DNA from: Pseudomonadota bacterium
GTDB lineage: Bacteria; Desulfobacterota; Desulfovibrionia; Desulfovibrionales; Desulfovibrionaceae
Assembly (NCBI GenBank): GCA_023433925.1
Contig: JAEYTO010000102.1
Location: forward strand, 1 to 42,311
Length of the DNA: 42,311 bases
Direction: 5' to 3'
Within the stretch, counting starts at the first letter, position 1. Each line of letters opens with the position of its first letter. This document shows, one piece after another, positions 7,159 to 17,499 of the stretch. The position numbers were made by a program, and so were the translations under genes. A model generated the notes under the pieces. That model saw nothing but the letters and a program-made list of their open reading frames with translations, did no database searches and was not told the DNA's origin.

Positions 7159-9135
7159 CTAGTCGGGCATGACCATGTAGCTCGCGCCGGTCCACACGCC
7201 CAGCAGCGCGAAGATGCCGCCCATGAGGAAATCGCCCAGGATGAGCCCGAAGAAGAACAGGCGCACGCGGTTGTGCAGGGCGATGCCGCCGTAGCGCAGC
7301 ACGAGCTGGTTCGCGGCCCAGCCTACGAAGAAGCTGAACCAGAGGATGCGCATGGCCGAGCTGTATGCGGCCAGGTAGCCGATGGGGTGCAGCGGCCACC
7401 AGTAGAAACGCTGGTAGCAGGCGAGCAGGCCCAGCATGACCGCCGCTCCGATGGCGGCGAAGAGCATGATGAATGGCCGGGCGTCGCTCGGCACCTCGAT
7501 GAGCCGTTGCACGTTCTCGTACACGCTCACGGTCGTGGTCGCGGCCCACTCCATGCTCAGCTCGCGCATTCCGTGACGGTGGGTGAGCACGAGCATGGCC
7601 GCGAAGCTGGCCACGAGGCCCAGGAGTATGGCCAGCACGATGCCCGCCAGCATGAGCCGTTTGCGCGAAGTCTGCTCGCTGACCTTGGAGGCGTGCAGGA
7701 GCGAGGGCATGAGCGACTCGCGCAGGTCGGCGTAGAGCACCTTCTGGGAGGCGGCGGCCACGAGCAGTCCCTGGGCCGTGAACAGCTTGGAGCCCAGGAA
7801 GGCCAGGATGGCGTCCAGCGGGGCGGCCGTGAGCGTGAAGTAGGCGATGCCGCCCTGACAGATGACTCGTGTGGCCACGATCATCATCATGTAGAAGGCC
7901 AGGAGCAGGAGCAGGGCCATGGGCAGGCTCAGGCCGAAATGGACGCACCAGAAGGCCAGTCCGCAACCGCCGAGCACCAGGCCCCAGAAGGACCAGCGCA
8001 GGGACAGCCACTCGGTCTCGCGCTCGGGCTCGGCGCCCGGCACGAAGGCGGCCTTGAGCACTCGCGCCAGATGGAAGCGCGCCAGCCAAAGGGTGAACAG
8101 GAAGAACACGACATAGGCCCCTATCATCTGCGTCTCTTCCGGGAAGGTCAGGGTGGGGCCGAAGGACACGCCCAGGGCCGAGGGCGGCACGGCCAGGCCC
8201 ACCAGGGCCAGGATGCCGAAGACGAGCGAGCCGAGCAGGTGGAAGGACCACAGGCTGAGGGATATCTGCCGCGCGGCCAGGAAGGCGAAGCCGATGAAGG
8301 CCGGGTAGATGTAGATGCGCAGCTTGGTGAAGCCGGCGAACAGGCCCGTGGGCGGGAAATATGGCCCGATGGGGATGAGCGTGGGGATGGCCGGCACCTG
8401 CGGATGGTAGAAGCTCAGGCCGTTTATCGTGTGCAGGAGCACGGGCGCGAGCAGGCCGAGCAGGAGGTAGCGGTCGGTCAGGAAATTTCCCAGCCGCTGC
8501 TGGTCCATGACCTCCTCCATGAACTGGGGCAGGCGCAGCAGCGGGAAGTTCATGCGCTCGTTGGCGATCCACTGGCGGCTGAGCAGGTTCACGATGCAGA
8601 TCATGACCAGATAGGACAGCAGGATGAACAGGCCCCACCAGGCCAACGGCGTGATCCAGGCCTTCCAGGGGATGCCAGCCAGGATTTCCCACCACTGGAG
8701 CTCGTAGCCGCGGTCCAGGCCGTTCCAGAGCGCTTCGACGGCCGCCGGGTCTTGCGGATAGAGGCCCTTCGGCATGATCGGCTGGAGCACCTCCTCCCAT
8801 CGGTTGCCGGGCGTGGCGAACTGAAAGGGCGCGGTCACGTTGACCAGGAAGGTGCGCAAAAGGCCCGTGTAGGGAATGCCCGAGACCACGATCATGAGCG
8901 CCCAGGCGCACAACAGCTCCAGGCCCGTGAGCAGGGGCGGCCGCTTAAGGATGCGCGCCACGGCGGCGACGATGACCATGAGCCAGGCGAAGATGAAGAA
9001 CGGCGCCAGGGGGAAGTGGCCGCCACCGAGCGGCGTGCCCATGAGATAGATGTTGTTGTAGGGCGTGGCGATGCAGATGAGCAGCCCGAAAGCGATGCCC
9101 ACCACCAGGGCGCGCAGGCGGATTGTCCTGCCCAT
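7159..9135 (-). CDS. DUF6785/OPT-like polytopic membrane protein
   Basis: 658 aa, starting MGRTIRLRALVVGIAFGLL with a first membrane helix at about 7-26. About a dozen hydrophobic segments follow, and conserved-looking loops such as ATPYNNIYLMGTPLGGGHF, ANERMNFPLLRLPQFMEEV and VICQGGIAYFTLTAAP. These fit the DUF6785 group, distant relatives of OPT transporters with a conserved RMNFPL-type loop. It lies 6 bases after the M28-FtsX fusion gene and 38 bases before the OPT-like gene, so the two membrane proteins are probably made together and may form a pair. Family is from memory; transport function is inferred. Confidence 0.65.
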   Translation of the reverse strand: MGRTIRLRALVVGIAFGLLICIATPYNNIYLMGTPLGGGHFPLAPFFIFAWLMVIVAAVARILKRPPLLTGLELLCAWALMIVVSGIPYTGLLRTFLVNVTAPFQFATPGNRWEEVLQPIMPKGLYPQDPAAVEALWNGLDRGYELQWWEILAGIPWKAWITPLAWWGLFILLSYLVMICIVNLLSRQWIANERMNFPLLRLPQFMEEVMDQQRLGNFLTDRYLLLGLLAPVLLHTINGLSFYHPQVPAIPTLIPIGPYFPPTGLFAGFTKLRIYIYPAFIGFAFLAARQISLSLWSFHLLGSLVFGILALVGLAVPPSALGVSFGPTLTFPEETQMIGAYVVFFLFTLWLARFHLARVLKAAFVPGAEPERETEWLSLRWSFWGLVLGGCGLAFWCVHFGLSLPMALLLLLAFYMMMIVATRVICQGGIAYFTLTAAPLDAILAFLGSKLFTAQGLLVAAASQKVLYADLRESLMPSLLHASKVSEQTSRKRLMLAGIVLAILLGLVASFAAMLVLTHRHGMRELSMEWAATTTVSVYENVQRLIEVPSDARPFIMLFAAIGAAVMLGLLACYQRFYWWPLHPIGYLAAYSSAMRILWFSFFVGWAANQLVLRYGGIALHNRVRLFFFGLILGDFLMGGIFALLGVWTGASYMVMPD

Positions 9136-9141
9136 GGTCGC

Positions 9142-12100
9142 CTAGGCCTGTTGCGGTTCTGGACTTGCGCCGGCGATGATCTCCTCGTAGCGCGTCCGGT
9201 CCTCGTGGGCCAAGGAGCGCCAGGCCAGGAGCTGCCTGCGCAGGTCGTTGAGGAAGCCCTTGTTGATGCGCCGCCATGCGCCGTGCTCCCCAGCCTCGCG
9301 CGTGAGCCGAACCTGGATCTCCAGGAACTCGGGACTGACCGAGGCCGGGCAGAAGATGAGCTGCACGTGCTGGCGCACCCCGAAGTCGAAGGGCGCGAGC
9401 CAGACCTTGGCGCTCATCTGCAAGCATTCGTCGTCGCCCGCGCCGGCTAGGGCCGGCACGGGACAGACATAGCGCCAGGCGATGTCGTCCGAGGAGAACA
9501 GGCCGTGGGAGATGTCCTCGTGGGCCCGGTAGTAGTCCACGAGGTAGCCGCCCACGCAACGCTGCTCGTCGCGCTTGAGCAGAAAGGGCAGGGTGGCGAC
9601 CATCTCGTCGCCGTCGGGCGCGGGCATGGACCAGGAGCGGTTCACGTCCGGGATGGCGATCCGGCCCGCCACGCGCGAAGGATAGATGACCGAGGCGAGC
9701 ACCACGAGGATGACCAGGGCCATGGCCGCGACGCCGCCCAGGGAGGAGTAGTTGGCGGTCATGCCCGCCCACAGGGGCGTGCCCGAGAGCGCCTGGGCCG
9801 CGATCTGGGCCACGAGGTAGCCGAGCACCACGCTGATGACCGCATAGGCCAGGGCCTCGGCCACGAAGAGGAAGGACACGTGCGTGGGCGCCATGCCCAC
9901 CGAGGTGTACACGGCGATCTCGCGCTTGCGTTCGTACACGCTGGCGATCATCGTGTTGAGCACGATGAGCGCCGAGATGAGCACGGGCACGATCACGTTG
10001 GGCAACCCCGAGTAGTCCAGGCTGTCGGCGGCGTAATACAGAAACGTCCCGGTTGGCCCGCCTCCCTCCACGATGCCGCAGAACAGGGGTAGCCCGAAGC
10101 GGTCCACCATGTGCCGCGCGAGGTCGGGCACGTCTGCCGGGCCCGGCGGCCGGATGGCCATGGCCTTGAGCTGTCCGCCCAGGGCCGAGGCCGTCGAGGC
10201 GGGCACGATGACCGTCAGGTCGCCCGCGATGTGCTCGTAGCGGCTTTGGACCGCGCGGATGTCCCCCTGCGACTCGGTCTCCTCGGCCTCCATCTCGGCC
10301 ACGCCGAGCACTGTCTCGCTGGGGAAGACCACGGGCGTGACCGGCTCCCCGTCCAGGTCCGTCTCGGACGAGAGCCGCTCGCCATCGAACACGCCCGTGA
10401 CCGTGAAGGGCATGCCCCACAGGCTCACGGCCGCGCCTTCGGGATCGGCGGGGTCGATGCCCAGCCGCTCGGCCATGCGCCGAGGCAGGAGCACGGCCCG
10501 CTCCTCGTCCGGCCCGAACCAGCGTCCGGCCGTGAGGATGCGCTCCAGGCCGCTTATGCGCGGCTCCAGGGGCGACAGGCCCACGAGGCCGCGGGCGTTT
10601 TCCGATCCGGCGGGCGTTTGAAGCGGCACGAAGGCCCCCGTGGTCCTGGAGTGGCCCTCGAGCCAGATGCGCGGACCGACCAGGGTCGTGTCGCGGAACT
10701 TGTTGCGCACGACGGACACGGCCTCGGGCGGCAGCGTCTCCCAGGCCAGCGAACGCATGAGCAGCCCGGCATAGGGCGTCCGGCTGGAGAAGAGGCTTGC
10801 GCCCTTCTCGCGCACGCTCTTGACCGCCGTGAAGCTCATGATGGTGAAGGTCAGCAGCACCAGGGTCAGGGTGGTCAGCATGGTGCGCACCTTGCGCCGG
10901 CGCAGGTTGCTCACGCCGATGGCGAAGGACGCGCCCAGGGCTTTGAGGCGGCCGATCTCCGCCCCCTTGCTCGCTGTGCGCCGTTGCAGGCCGGCCATCT
11001 CGCGCTCGAAGCGCAGGAAAATGATGAGCGACACGAGCAGCGACAGGCCCAGGATGAAGAAGGCCAGGATGACCACCAGCGGGCTGTAGGTCAGCTCGAA
11101 GGCCGGGTGCACGTTGTAGATGATGGCGATGACCACGGCCAGGATGCCCAGCAGGGCCAGCAGGCGCTTCTTGATGTCCGCTAGGCCGAACAGGATCCGC
11201 TCGGCGCAGTAGGCGAAGGGCACGAACAGGGCCACGTAGAAGAGCACGCCCAGGAGCACGTCGCGCTGGGTGGCCTCCACGTCGTTGTAGACTCGGCTGG
11301 CCAGGGACCAGGCCACCCGCGAGGACTCCAGGAAGTCGTCGTGGCGGTGCTCGGCCCAGGCCTTCTCCGCCGCCTCGAAGGCCGCCAGGCCATCCTGGCG
11401 CAGGCTTCGGATGCGCTCGTTGACCACCCCGTGCTCCTCCAGGTTCTCGATGCGCGGGATGAGCAGCGCCCACATGTCCTTGGCCGCGTGATACTCGGTG
11501 CGCGGGATGAGCGGCCAGCGCTCGGGCAGGTAGCCCACGCCTTCGGGCCGGCTCGGCTCGGCGTTGGTCATGATCATCTTGCGGCCCAGGAGCGAATCCG
11601 AAAGGGTGAACTTGAGCGGGATTCCCGGCTCCAGGTAGAAGCTGAGCAGGGTCGATTCGCGCGTGTCGATGCGGCTGTACCAGAAGCGGCTCGGCTCGGC
11701 CTCGCGCCGGGCGTCAAAGAGATTGATCTTGGTCATGTACTCGAAGGTGCGCGGCTCCAGGGTGTTGAAGACCGTCATCTGGTCGGCGGCGAACATGGTC
11801 AGCCGTGTCTCCTCGAAGAGCCGGTCCATCTTGACCCGGTAGGCGTCCTTGCCCGTGCCCCGCTTGTCGATGGCCCAGAGCGCCTGCCCGCTGGCGGGAT
11901 CGAAGCGGTAGGCCTCCAGGATGACCTTGCCCACGATGACCTTCTTGTTGCCTACGCCCACGAGGCGGAACGCGCCCTCGGTGTCGGCCATGGCGTGGAA
12001 CATGCCGTTGTCCTGGTAGGCCTGGATCAGGGTGCCGGGCGCGGGCTGGTCCGGGAAAAGCTCGCCCTGGCGCAGGAACAGGGTCTGGCCGTCCAGGGAG

Positions 12101-13989
12101 GCGAAGCCCAGACGCGGCCGCTCGTCCGCCAGGAGCGTGGCCGCGCGGGTCAACTCCCCAATGAGGCGGGACGCGAACTCCACCTGGCGTGAGAGGCGCT
12201 CAAGGTCCACGCGCCCGATCGTGTCGTAAGGCGTGCCCCACCAGGGCCGTGCGTCGTTGACCGTGGCCAGGCTGATGCCCACGTAGTTGGCCAGGCTGGC
12301 CAGCTCGCCGCCCAGGGCCGGCCGGTCGATGAGCCAGCTCTGCCAGGGCCGCAGGCTGTTGGGGCGCAGGGCATTGACGAAGCGCACCCGCGCGCCCTGG
12401 CCGGCAACGGCCGCGGCGGCCTGATCCGCCGCGCGGCTGATGGGCGCGAAGGAGCCGCTGTAGTTGCGGTCCGGCCGGATCGTGTACATGAAGCCTTCGT
12501 TGGCGAAGGCGCCGATTCCGTCTCCGCCGCTGGACAGGTGCAGGGAGATGCAGGCCGCGACCTCGCGCACCGCCACCACGCCGCGCGCATCGCGCGCGCT
12601 GCGCAGGGCTTCGAGCTGCTGCCCGGCGTCCTGGAGGATCGCCTCCTGCGCCTCGCGCACGCGGGGCAGCATGGCCGCGAGGATCTCGCGCTGGGCCGGC
12701 GAGACGAGCTCCGGCGGCAGGCCCCAAATGAGCTGGCGGATCCGGGCCCGGTAGTCGCTCAACCCGGAGATGCGTTGCGCCTGGGAGGCCTCGGCCACGA
12801 GCCTCAAGCGCGCCAGCTCCCTGGCCACGCGCTCGGCCTCCTGCTTGAGCGCGTCGCTGACCGCCTCGGCCAGCGGGCTCTGGGAGCCCGGCAAGGCCGC
12901 GGCTAGCGGATCGGCGTCCCGCAAGGCTTCGAGCACCGTCTCGGCCTTGTTCATGCGCTCGCGCTGGTGGCGCTCCAGGTCGCGCAGGTACTTGCCCTTG
13001 GCCTGGATGGCCCACAGGAATTCCCGCCAGCCGGCCAGGCCCTGGGCATGTCCGCTCGTGGCCACCAGGAGCACGGAGCGGCCGGGCGGGTTTTCCTTGA
13101 GATGACGCGCCAGGTGGAGCAGCCCGGCGATGGAGGACGCCTCGTCCGCCCCCGGTGACCGGCCGTAGGCCCAGGCCGTGCTGTCGTAGAAGGCCTCCAC
13201 GATGACCAGCTCATCGGACAGATCCTCGTCCGCGCCTGGGATGAGGCAGAAGATGTTCTCGGCCCGCACCCGCTCCCAGGCGATGCGCGAGGTCAGCCTC
13301 GCCTGCTGGTCGGCCATGCTTGCGGCCTGCTCCCTGTAGCCCGGAAAAAGCCGCTCGGCCTCGTCGGCCGTCATGAAAAAGCGCGGGAAGTTGACCGGGG
13401 TCAGCTCGCGCTTTTCCTGGAAGCGGCCCTTGATGCTCGGCTCGCGATCCACGTAGATGAGCGCGCTGGCGCCCAGGGCCGCTGCCGTGCGCCAGTCGCG
13501 GCCCGAGTCCATGTCCATGAGCACGATGGCGCCCTGCATGGGCTTGCCGCTCATCTCCGAGGGCGTCCCCTGGCCCACGTAGGCCAGCGGCCCGCACAGG
13601 CCGGGCGGCGGGATCGCGTCGGGCGTGACGGCGTTGAGCGCCAGCGGCGTCAGGGCCGCCTGCCGGTCGCCGACGGTCAGGCTGCTTCCGCGATGGATGC
13701 GCACGGGCGTGAGGAAGGCATGCCGGCCCACGTTCTCGAAGCCCAGGGCCTTGAACTGGTCATGGATGCACTGGGCGGCCTTGGCCGCGCCCGGCGTGCC
13801 CGTGCTGCGGTCGCCCAGGGCCGAGAAGGCGGCGACGGCCTCGGCGACCTCGGGCAGGGGCTTGGCCGCGGCCTGCGCCGAAAGCAGCCCGGCCAGCAGG
13901 GCGGCCAGCAGGGCCGGCCATAAACGGCGCACGATTCCCGGCGAGCTTCGTCTGGCGTGGCGGGGCCGGGCGTGTGACATGGTCTTCAC
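9142..13989 (-). CDS. M28-type pseudopeptidase fused to FtsX/MacB-like ABC permease
   Basis: 1615 aa. A signal anchor at about 20-42 leads into an M28-peptidase-like exodomain (about 45-330) with a PA-type insert. The normal metal-ligand motif HYDS reads AFYDS (F267), GADD reads GADEASS (D282), and the EE pair reads HA (H314-A315), so the zinc site looks destroyed. A helical periplasmic region and an unassigned stretch follow to about 900, then three or four helices (about 910-990), the first FtsX helix near 1036, a MacB-like periplasmic domain, three FtsX helices at about 1330-1445, and a 170-residue cytoplasmic tail. The GTG at 13989 is one base after the ATPase stop, behind GGAG; an ATG 9 bases in is the alternative. 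It is probably the large permease of the ABC system encoded just upstream. Confidence 0.75.
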   Translation of the reverse strand: MKTMSHARPRHARRSSPGIVRRLWPALLAALLAGLLSAQAAAKPLPEVAEAVAAFSALGDRSTGTPGAAKAAQCIHDQFKALGFENVGRHAFLTPVRIHRGSSLTVGDRQAALTPLALNAVTPDAIPPPGLCGPLAYVGQGTPSEMSGKPMQGAIVLMDMDSGRDWRTAAALGASALIYVDREPSIKGRFQEKRELTPVNFPRFFMTADEAERLFPGYREQAASMADQQARLTSRIAWERVRAENIFCLIPGADEDLSDELVIVEAFYDSTAWAYGRSPGADEASSIAGLLHLARHLKENPPGRSVLLVATSGHAQGLAGWREFLWAIQAKGKYLRDLERHQRERMNKAETVLEALRDADPLAAALPGSQSPLAEAVSDALKQEAERVARELARLRLVAEASQAQRISGLSDYRARIRQLIWGLPPELVSPAQREILAAMLPRVREAQEAILQDAGQQLEALRSARDARGVVAVREVAACISLHLSSGGDGIGAFANEGFMYTIRPDRNYSGSFAPISRAADQAAAAVAGQGARVRFVNALRPNSLRPWQSWLIDRPALGGELASLANYVGISLATVNDARPWWGTPYDTIGRVDLERLSRQVEFASRLIGELTRAATLLADERPRLGFASLDGQTLFLRQGELFPDQPAPGTLIQAYQDNGMFHAMADTEGAFRLVGVGNKKVIVGKVILEAYRFDPASGQALWAIDKRGTGKDAYRVKMDRLFEETRLTMFAADQMTVFNTLEPRTFEYMTKINLFDARREAEPSRFWYSRIDTRESTLLSFYLEPGIPLKFTLSDSLLGRKMIMTNAEPSRPEGVGYLPERWPLIPRTEYHAAKDMWALLIPRIENLEEHGVVNERIRSLRQDGLAAFEAAEKAWAEHRHDDFLESSRVAWSLASRVYNDVEATQRDVLLGVLFYVALFVPFAYCAERILFGLADIKKRLLALLGILAVVIAIIYNVHPAFELTYSPLVVILAFFILGLSLLVSLIIFLRFEREMAGLQRRTASKGAEIGRLKALGASFAIGVSNLRRRKVRTMLTTLTLVLLTFTIMSFTAVKSVREKGASLFSSRTPYAGLLMRSLAWETLPPEAVSVVRNKFRDTTLVGPRIWLEGHSRTTGAFVPLQTPAGSENARGLVGLSPLEPRISGLERILTAGRWFGPDEERAVLLPRRMAERLGIDPADPEGAAVSLWGMPFTVTGVFDGERLSSETDLDGEPVTPVVFPSETVLGVAEMEAEETESQGDIRAVQSRYEHIAGDLTVIVPASTASALGGQLKAMAIRPPGPADVPDLARHMVDRFGLPLFCGIVEGGGPTGTFLYYAADSLDYSGLPNVIVPVLISALIVLNTMIASVYERKREIAVYTSVGMAPTHVSFLFVAEALAYAVISVVLGYLVAQIAAQALSGTPLWAGMTANYSSLGGVAAMALVILVVLASVIYPSRVAGRIAIPDVNRSWSMPAPDGDEMVATLPFLLKRDEQRCVGGYLVDYYRAHEDISHGLFSSDDIAWRYVCPVPALAGAGDDECLQMSAKVWLAPFDFGVRQHVQLIFCPASVSPEFLEIQVRLTREAGEHGAWRRINKGFLNDLRRQLLAWRSLAHEDRTRYEEIIAGASPEPQQA

Positions 13990-13990
13990 G

Positions 13991-14765
<775 letters not shown>

Positions 14766-14779
<14 letters not shown>

Positions 14780-15461
14780 GCATGGCCTCCACCGGCTGCA
14801 TGCGCGCGGCCACGATGGCCGGGTAGACCACGCCCGCCAGGCTCAGGAGCAGGCCCGTGGCCGCGGCCATGCCCAGCGACGCCGCCAGGTCCGCGCCGGA
14901 AACCGTTGACAGCGATGCGGTCCCGAAGCGCGTCAGACCTGCCAGCAGAGCGGCTAGCGCGCCCATGAGCGCGCCGGCCGCCGCGCCGATTCCCCCCTGG
15001 ATGCCTGCCTCCAGCAGGAAGAGCCTGAGCACGAAGCTGTCCAGCGCGCCGAGGCACTTCATGGTGCCGATCTCGCGGAAGCGCTCGGTGACGGCCATGA
15101 GCTGGGCGTTGACGATGCCGACCGTGCACACGAGCAGCGACAGGAGCACGATCCAGCGTTCCGTGGGGCTGCTGCCCGCCTCGGTCATGCCGGGCCGCGG
15201 GTCGTAGCCGGCCTTGCCGAGCATCTCGCGCAGGCCCGGATCGCCGCAGCGGAGCATGCCCGAGGCCACGTCCGAGGACACGAGCACGTAGCAGAGAAAG
15301 GCCACGGCGAGCACCAGGGTCAGCACGGTGATGAGCGAGCGGAAGAAGCGCACGCGCAGGCTTTTCAGGCTGATCTCCAGGGACTTGCGGAAGGGCAGGA
15401 CGACCTGTTTGGCGATTCGCCCCCGGCGTCCGCCGCCGTTCACCCGCCCGTTGCCGCTCAT
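14766..15461 (-). CDS. FtsX-like ABC transporter permease
   Basis: 231 aa from the ATG at 15461. Membrane helices lie at about residues 35-58 (SLITVLTLVLAVAFLCYVLV), 100-120, 165-190 and 200-220. The C-terminal FtsX signature includes RFREIGTMKCLGALDSFVLR and VYPAIVAARMQPVEAM. Its periplasmic loop is only about 40 residues, so it lacks the large MacB domain found in the partner fusion. Two more in-frame starts exist upstream (15482, 15572); 15461 is chosen because GGAGG lies 10 bases before it. This is the first gene of the operon; a weak TTGCTT/TACGGT promoter pair may lie in the 107-base gap upstream. Confidence 0.85.
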
Positions 15462-15568
15462 GTGCCGTCTGCCTCCGGACATCGTGTTGTTTCGATCTGG
15501 AACCGCATTGTCCACCGTATCCCAAGATCGGGAAAAAGCAACCGAGCCGGGCTGCAACGTCTGACTGC

Positions 15569-16345
15569 TCACGGCAGAAGCTCTGCCGGGTGGGCGACCC
15601 GCAGCCCGTGTTGCTTAAGGCCCGCCAGCAAATGGTCCAGGAACTCCAAGGCGGCCCGGTTCATGCGCTGGTGATGGATCATGATGCCGCACGGCCCCGA
15701 GGTCAGGCCCTGCTCCAACTCCGCCAGCAGGGCGTCGAGGGCGGCCTCGGCCGTGGGCTCCTTGCGCGTGTGCAGGTCCACGCTCACGGGCAGCTCGGCC
15801 AGTCCCGGCGGCGCGGACGGGCGCGCGCCCTGGCTGCGCGACACGGCCCGGAAGCCGAGGCTCGCCAGGGCCTCCAGGGTTTCCGCATCGCAGCGGTTCC
15901 AGGGCGGCGTGAACATGGGCCTGAAGCGATGGCCAAGGCGTTGCTCCAGGATATCGCGGCCACGGGCGATGTCCCGGCGCTTGGCCTCGGCCGGCCGTGA
16001 AAGCCCGAACTCGCTCTTCTTGGGCGAGGACTCCGTCGGCTCATGGCTCACATGGCGGAATCCGTGCTGGTGCAGGAACCACAGCGAGCCGCCGGGGGCG
16101 ACCAGCCGCTCCAGTTCGGCCTGGCGCATGGGCAACCAGGCCGGAACCACGGCCAGGGCCAGCGGCGTGCGGTGGCGGATAAATGTCTCGACGAGGCTGG
16201 CGAAGCCGGCGCTGGGCAGTCCGACGTCGTCGGCCCGGAAGAATACCCGCGTCCGGCCATCCGCGCGCTCCAGGAGCCGGTCCAGCCGATCGAGGGCCTC
16301 AGCGGGTGGTTGCAGCCAGGGCATGGCGGGCGCATATACGGTCAT
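15569..16345 (-). CDS. Polysaccharide deacetylase family protein
   Basis: 258 aa, no signal peptide, so probably cytoplasmic. Residues FFRADDVG near 35-42 provide the catalytic/metal Asp pair, and HQHGFRHVSHE near 93-103 supplies the His ligands. TPPWNR near 147-152 is the NodB motif-3 equivalent, and IMIHHQRM near 220 the last His motif. This is the DUF2334-like branch of NodB-fold enzymes. It probably removes acetyl groups from a sugar precursor. Start ATGA overlaps the stop of the upstream glycosyltransferase by 4 bases; it is the last gene of the glycan operon. Confidence 0.85.
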   Translation of the reverse strand: MTVYAPAMPWLQPPAEALDRLDRLLERADGRTRVFFRADDVGLPSAGFASLVETFIRHRTPLALAVVPAWLPMRQAELERLVAPGGSLWFLHQHGFRHVSHEPTESSPKKSEFGLSRPAEAKRRDIARGRDILEQRLGHRFRPMFTPPWNRCDAETLEALASLGFRAVSRSQGARPSAPPGLAELPVSVDLHTRKEPTAEAALDALLAELEQGLTSGPCGIMIHHQRMNRAALEFLDHLLAGLKQHGLRVAHPAELLP

Positions 16346-17499
16346 GCCGCAAGCTCCCGCAGCAGTTTGGCCGTGCAGGCCGCGCCGTCGATGCTCACGG
16401 GAGGCGGCCCGGCGCGCCTGCCCTTTTCCAGGGCCTGGACCATGCGTTCGGCAAGCCGCTCGGGTGCGAGGTCTGCGTCGGACAGCACTGACAAGGCCCC
16501 GAGCCGCTCCAGTCGCTGAGCGCGCATGCGCTGCTCGCGGTTCTGGGCAAAGGGCCAGGTCAGGGCGGGCACACCCGTGGCAAGGACGTTCATGGCCGTG
16601 TTGTAGCCGGCCTGGCTCACGGACAGGTCCGCCGCGTCCAGATAGTCCAGGAAGCGCTCGGTGAAGCGCCGCACTGTCACGCCGGGCGCGGACCCTGCCA
16701 GTTCGGCCAGCTCGCGGTACTCGGCCTCGTCCATGTACGGCCCGCTGAAGATGAACAGCCGTGCCCAGGACAGGCCCAGGCGGGCGAAGGCCCGTAGCGT
16801 GGCGAAAAGAAGCTGGCCGCCGACCTTGCCGCCTCCGGCGCTGGCCACGATGAGTTTTTGGCCGTCCAGGCCCAGCTCCCGGCGCAGGGCCGCGCCCGCC
16901 CCAGGCTTGGGCCTGGGAGTCACGAAACCCGTGTAGCGCACCGGGAGGCGCGCCTCGTCCAGGCCGCCGAAGGTCTCCTCCAGCCTGAGCAGGGCCGGGT
17001 CGGCGTGCACGGCGAGCAGGTCGAAGTGCTCGTTGAGCCGCTGGACCACGCGCGCCTCGTACTTGGCACGGTCGCGCTTCTCCACGAGGATGTCGCGCAG
17101 GCTGCAGGCGACCTTGACCGGCCCATGGCGGCCCGCGCGGATGCTCTTGAGCAGGGGCATGAGCTCGAAGCTGAACTGGTTGCGGCCGAAGGGGAACAGC
17201 TCCACCAGGAGCAGGTCCGGCGACACGGCCTGGAAATGCTCCGCCAGGAGCCGCGTCCGCTCGGCTTTGACATCCTCCAGGGACCGGCCGGACTCCAGGG
17301 GGAACAGCTCCGAGAAGTCGTCGCGCATCATGAGCCCCGGCAGCCGGAACAGGGATACGTGCGGCGGCAGCGCGGCCCGCACCTCGGGGCCGCCCGAGAC
17401 CATGTCCACCGTGTCCCCGGCCATGGCCCGGGCGAGCTCCAGGCTACGGAAGAAGTGGCCCACGCCGAGCACGTGCTGGCAGTAATGGACGATCTTCAC
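16342..17499 (-). CDS. GT28/MurG-like glycosyltransferase
   Basis: 385 aa from a GTG start whose GTGA overlaps the stop of the histidine phosphatase gene. GT-B fold: an N-terminal domain starting VKIVHYCQHVLGVGHFFRSLELA (the glycine-rich first loop with GHFFR), a linker near 190, and a C-terminal nucleotide-sugar domain with VASAGGGKVGG and SQAGYNTAMNVLATGVPAL. The last matches the donor-binding SxxGYNT pattern of MurG-like enzymes and of COG4671 predicted transferases. It resembles the first gene of the same operon (20474-21676), so the two may add successive sugars. Donor and acceptor are unknown. Confidence 0.85.
   Translation of the reverse strand: MKIVHYCQHVLGVGHFFRSLELARAMAGDTVDMVSGGPEVRAALPPHVSLFRLPGLMMRDDFSELFPLESGRSLEDVKAERTRLLAEHFQAVSPDLLLVELFPFGRNQFSFELMPLLKSIRAGRHGPVKVACSLRDILVEKRDRAKYEARVVQRLNEHFDLLAVHADPALLRLEETFGGLDEARLPVRYTGFVTPRPKPGAGAALRRELGLDGQKLIVASAGGGKVGGQLLFATLRAFARLGLSWARLFIFSGPYMDEAEYRELAELAGSAPGVTVRRFTERFLDYLDAADLSVSQAGYNTAMNVLATGVPALTWPFAQNREQRMRAQRLERLGALSVLSDADLAPERLAERMVQALEKGRRAGPPPVSIDGAACTAKLLRELAA

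Noticed and set aside
5339..7162. 607-aa plus-strand frame opposite the OPT-like gene
   Set aside because: Very high Glu/Gly/His/Arg content typical of an antisense shadow in high-GC DNA; same for the 725-aa frame at 7273-9450.
5159..8911. 1250-aa minus-strand frame
   Set aside because: Only its C-terminal 653 residues (start 7120) are a real protein; the N-terminal part is an Arg/His/Pro-rich shadow of the 7159-9135 gene.
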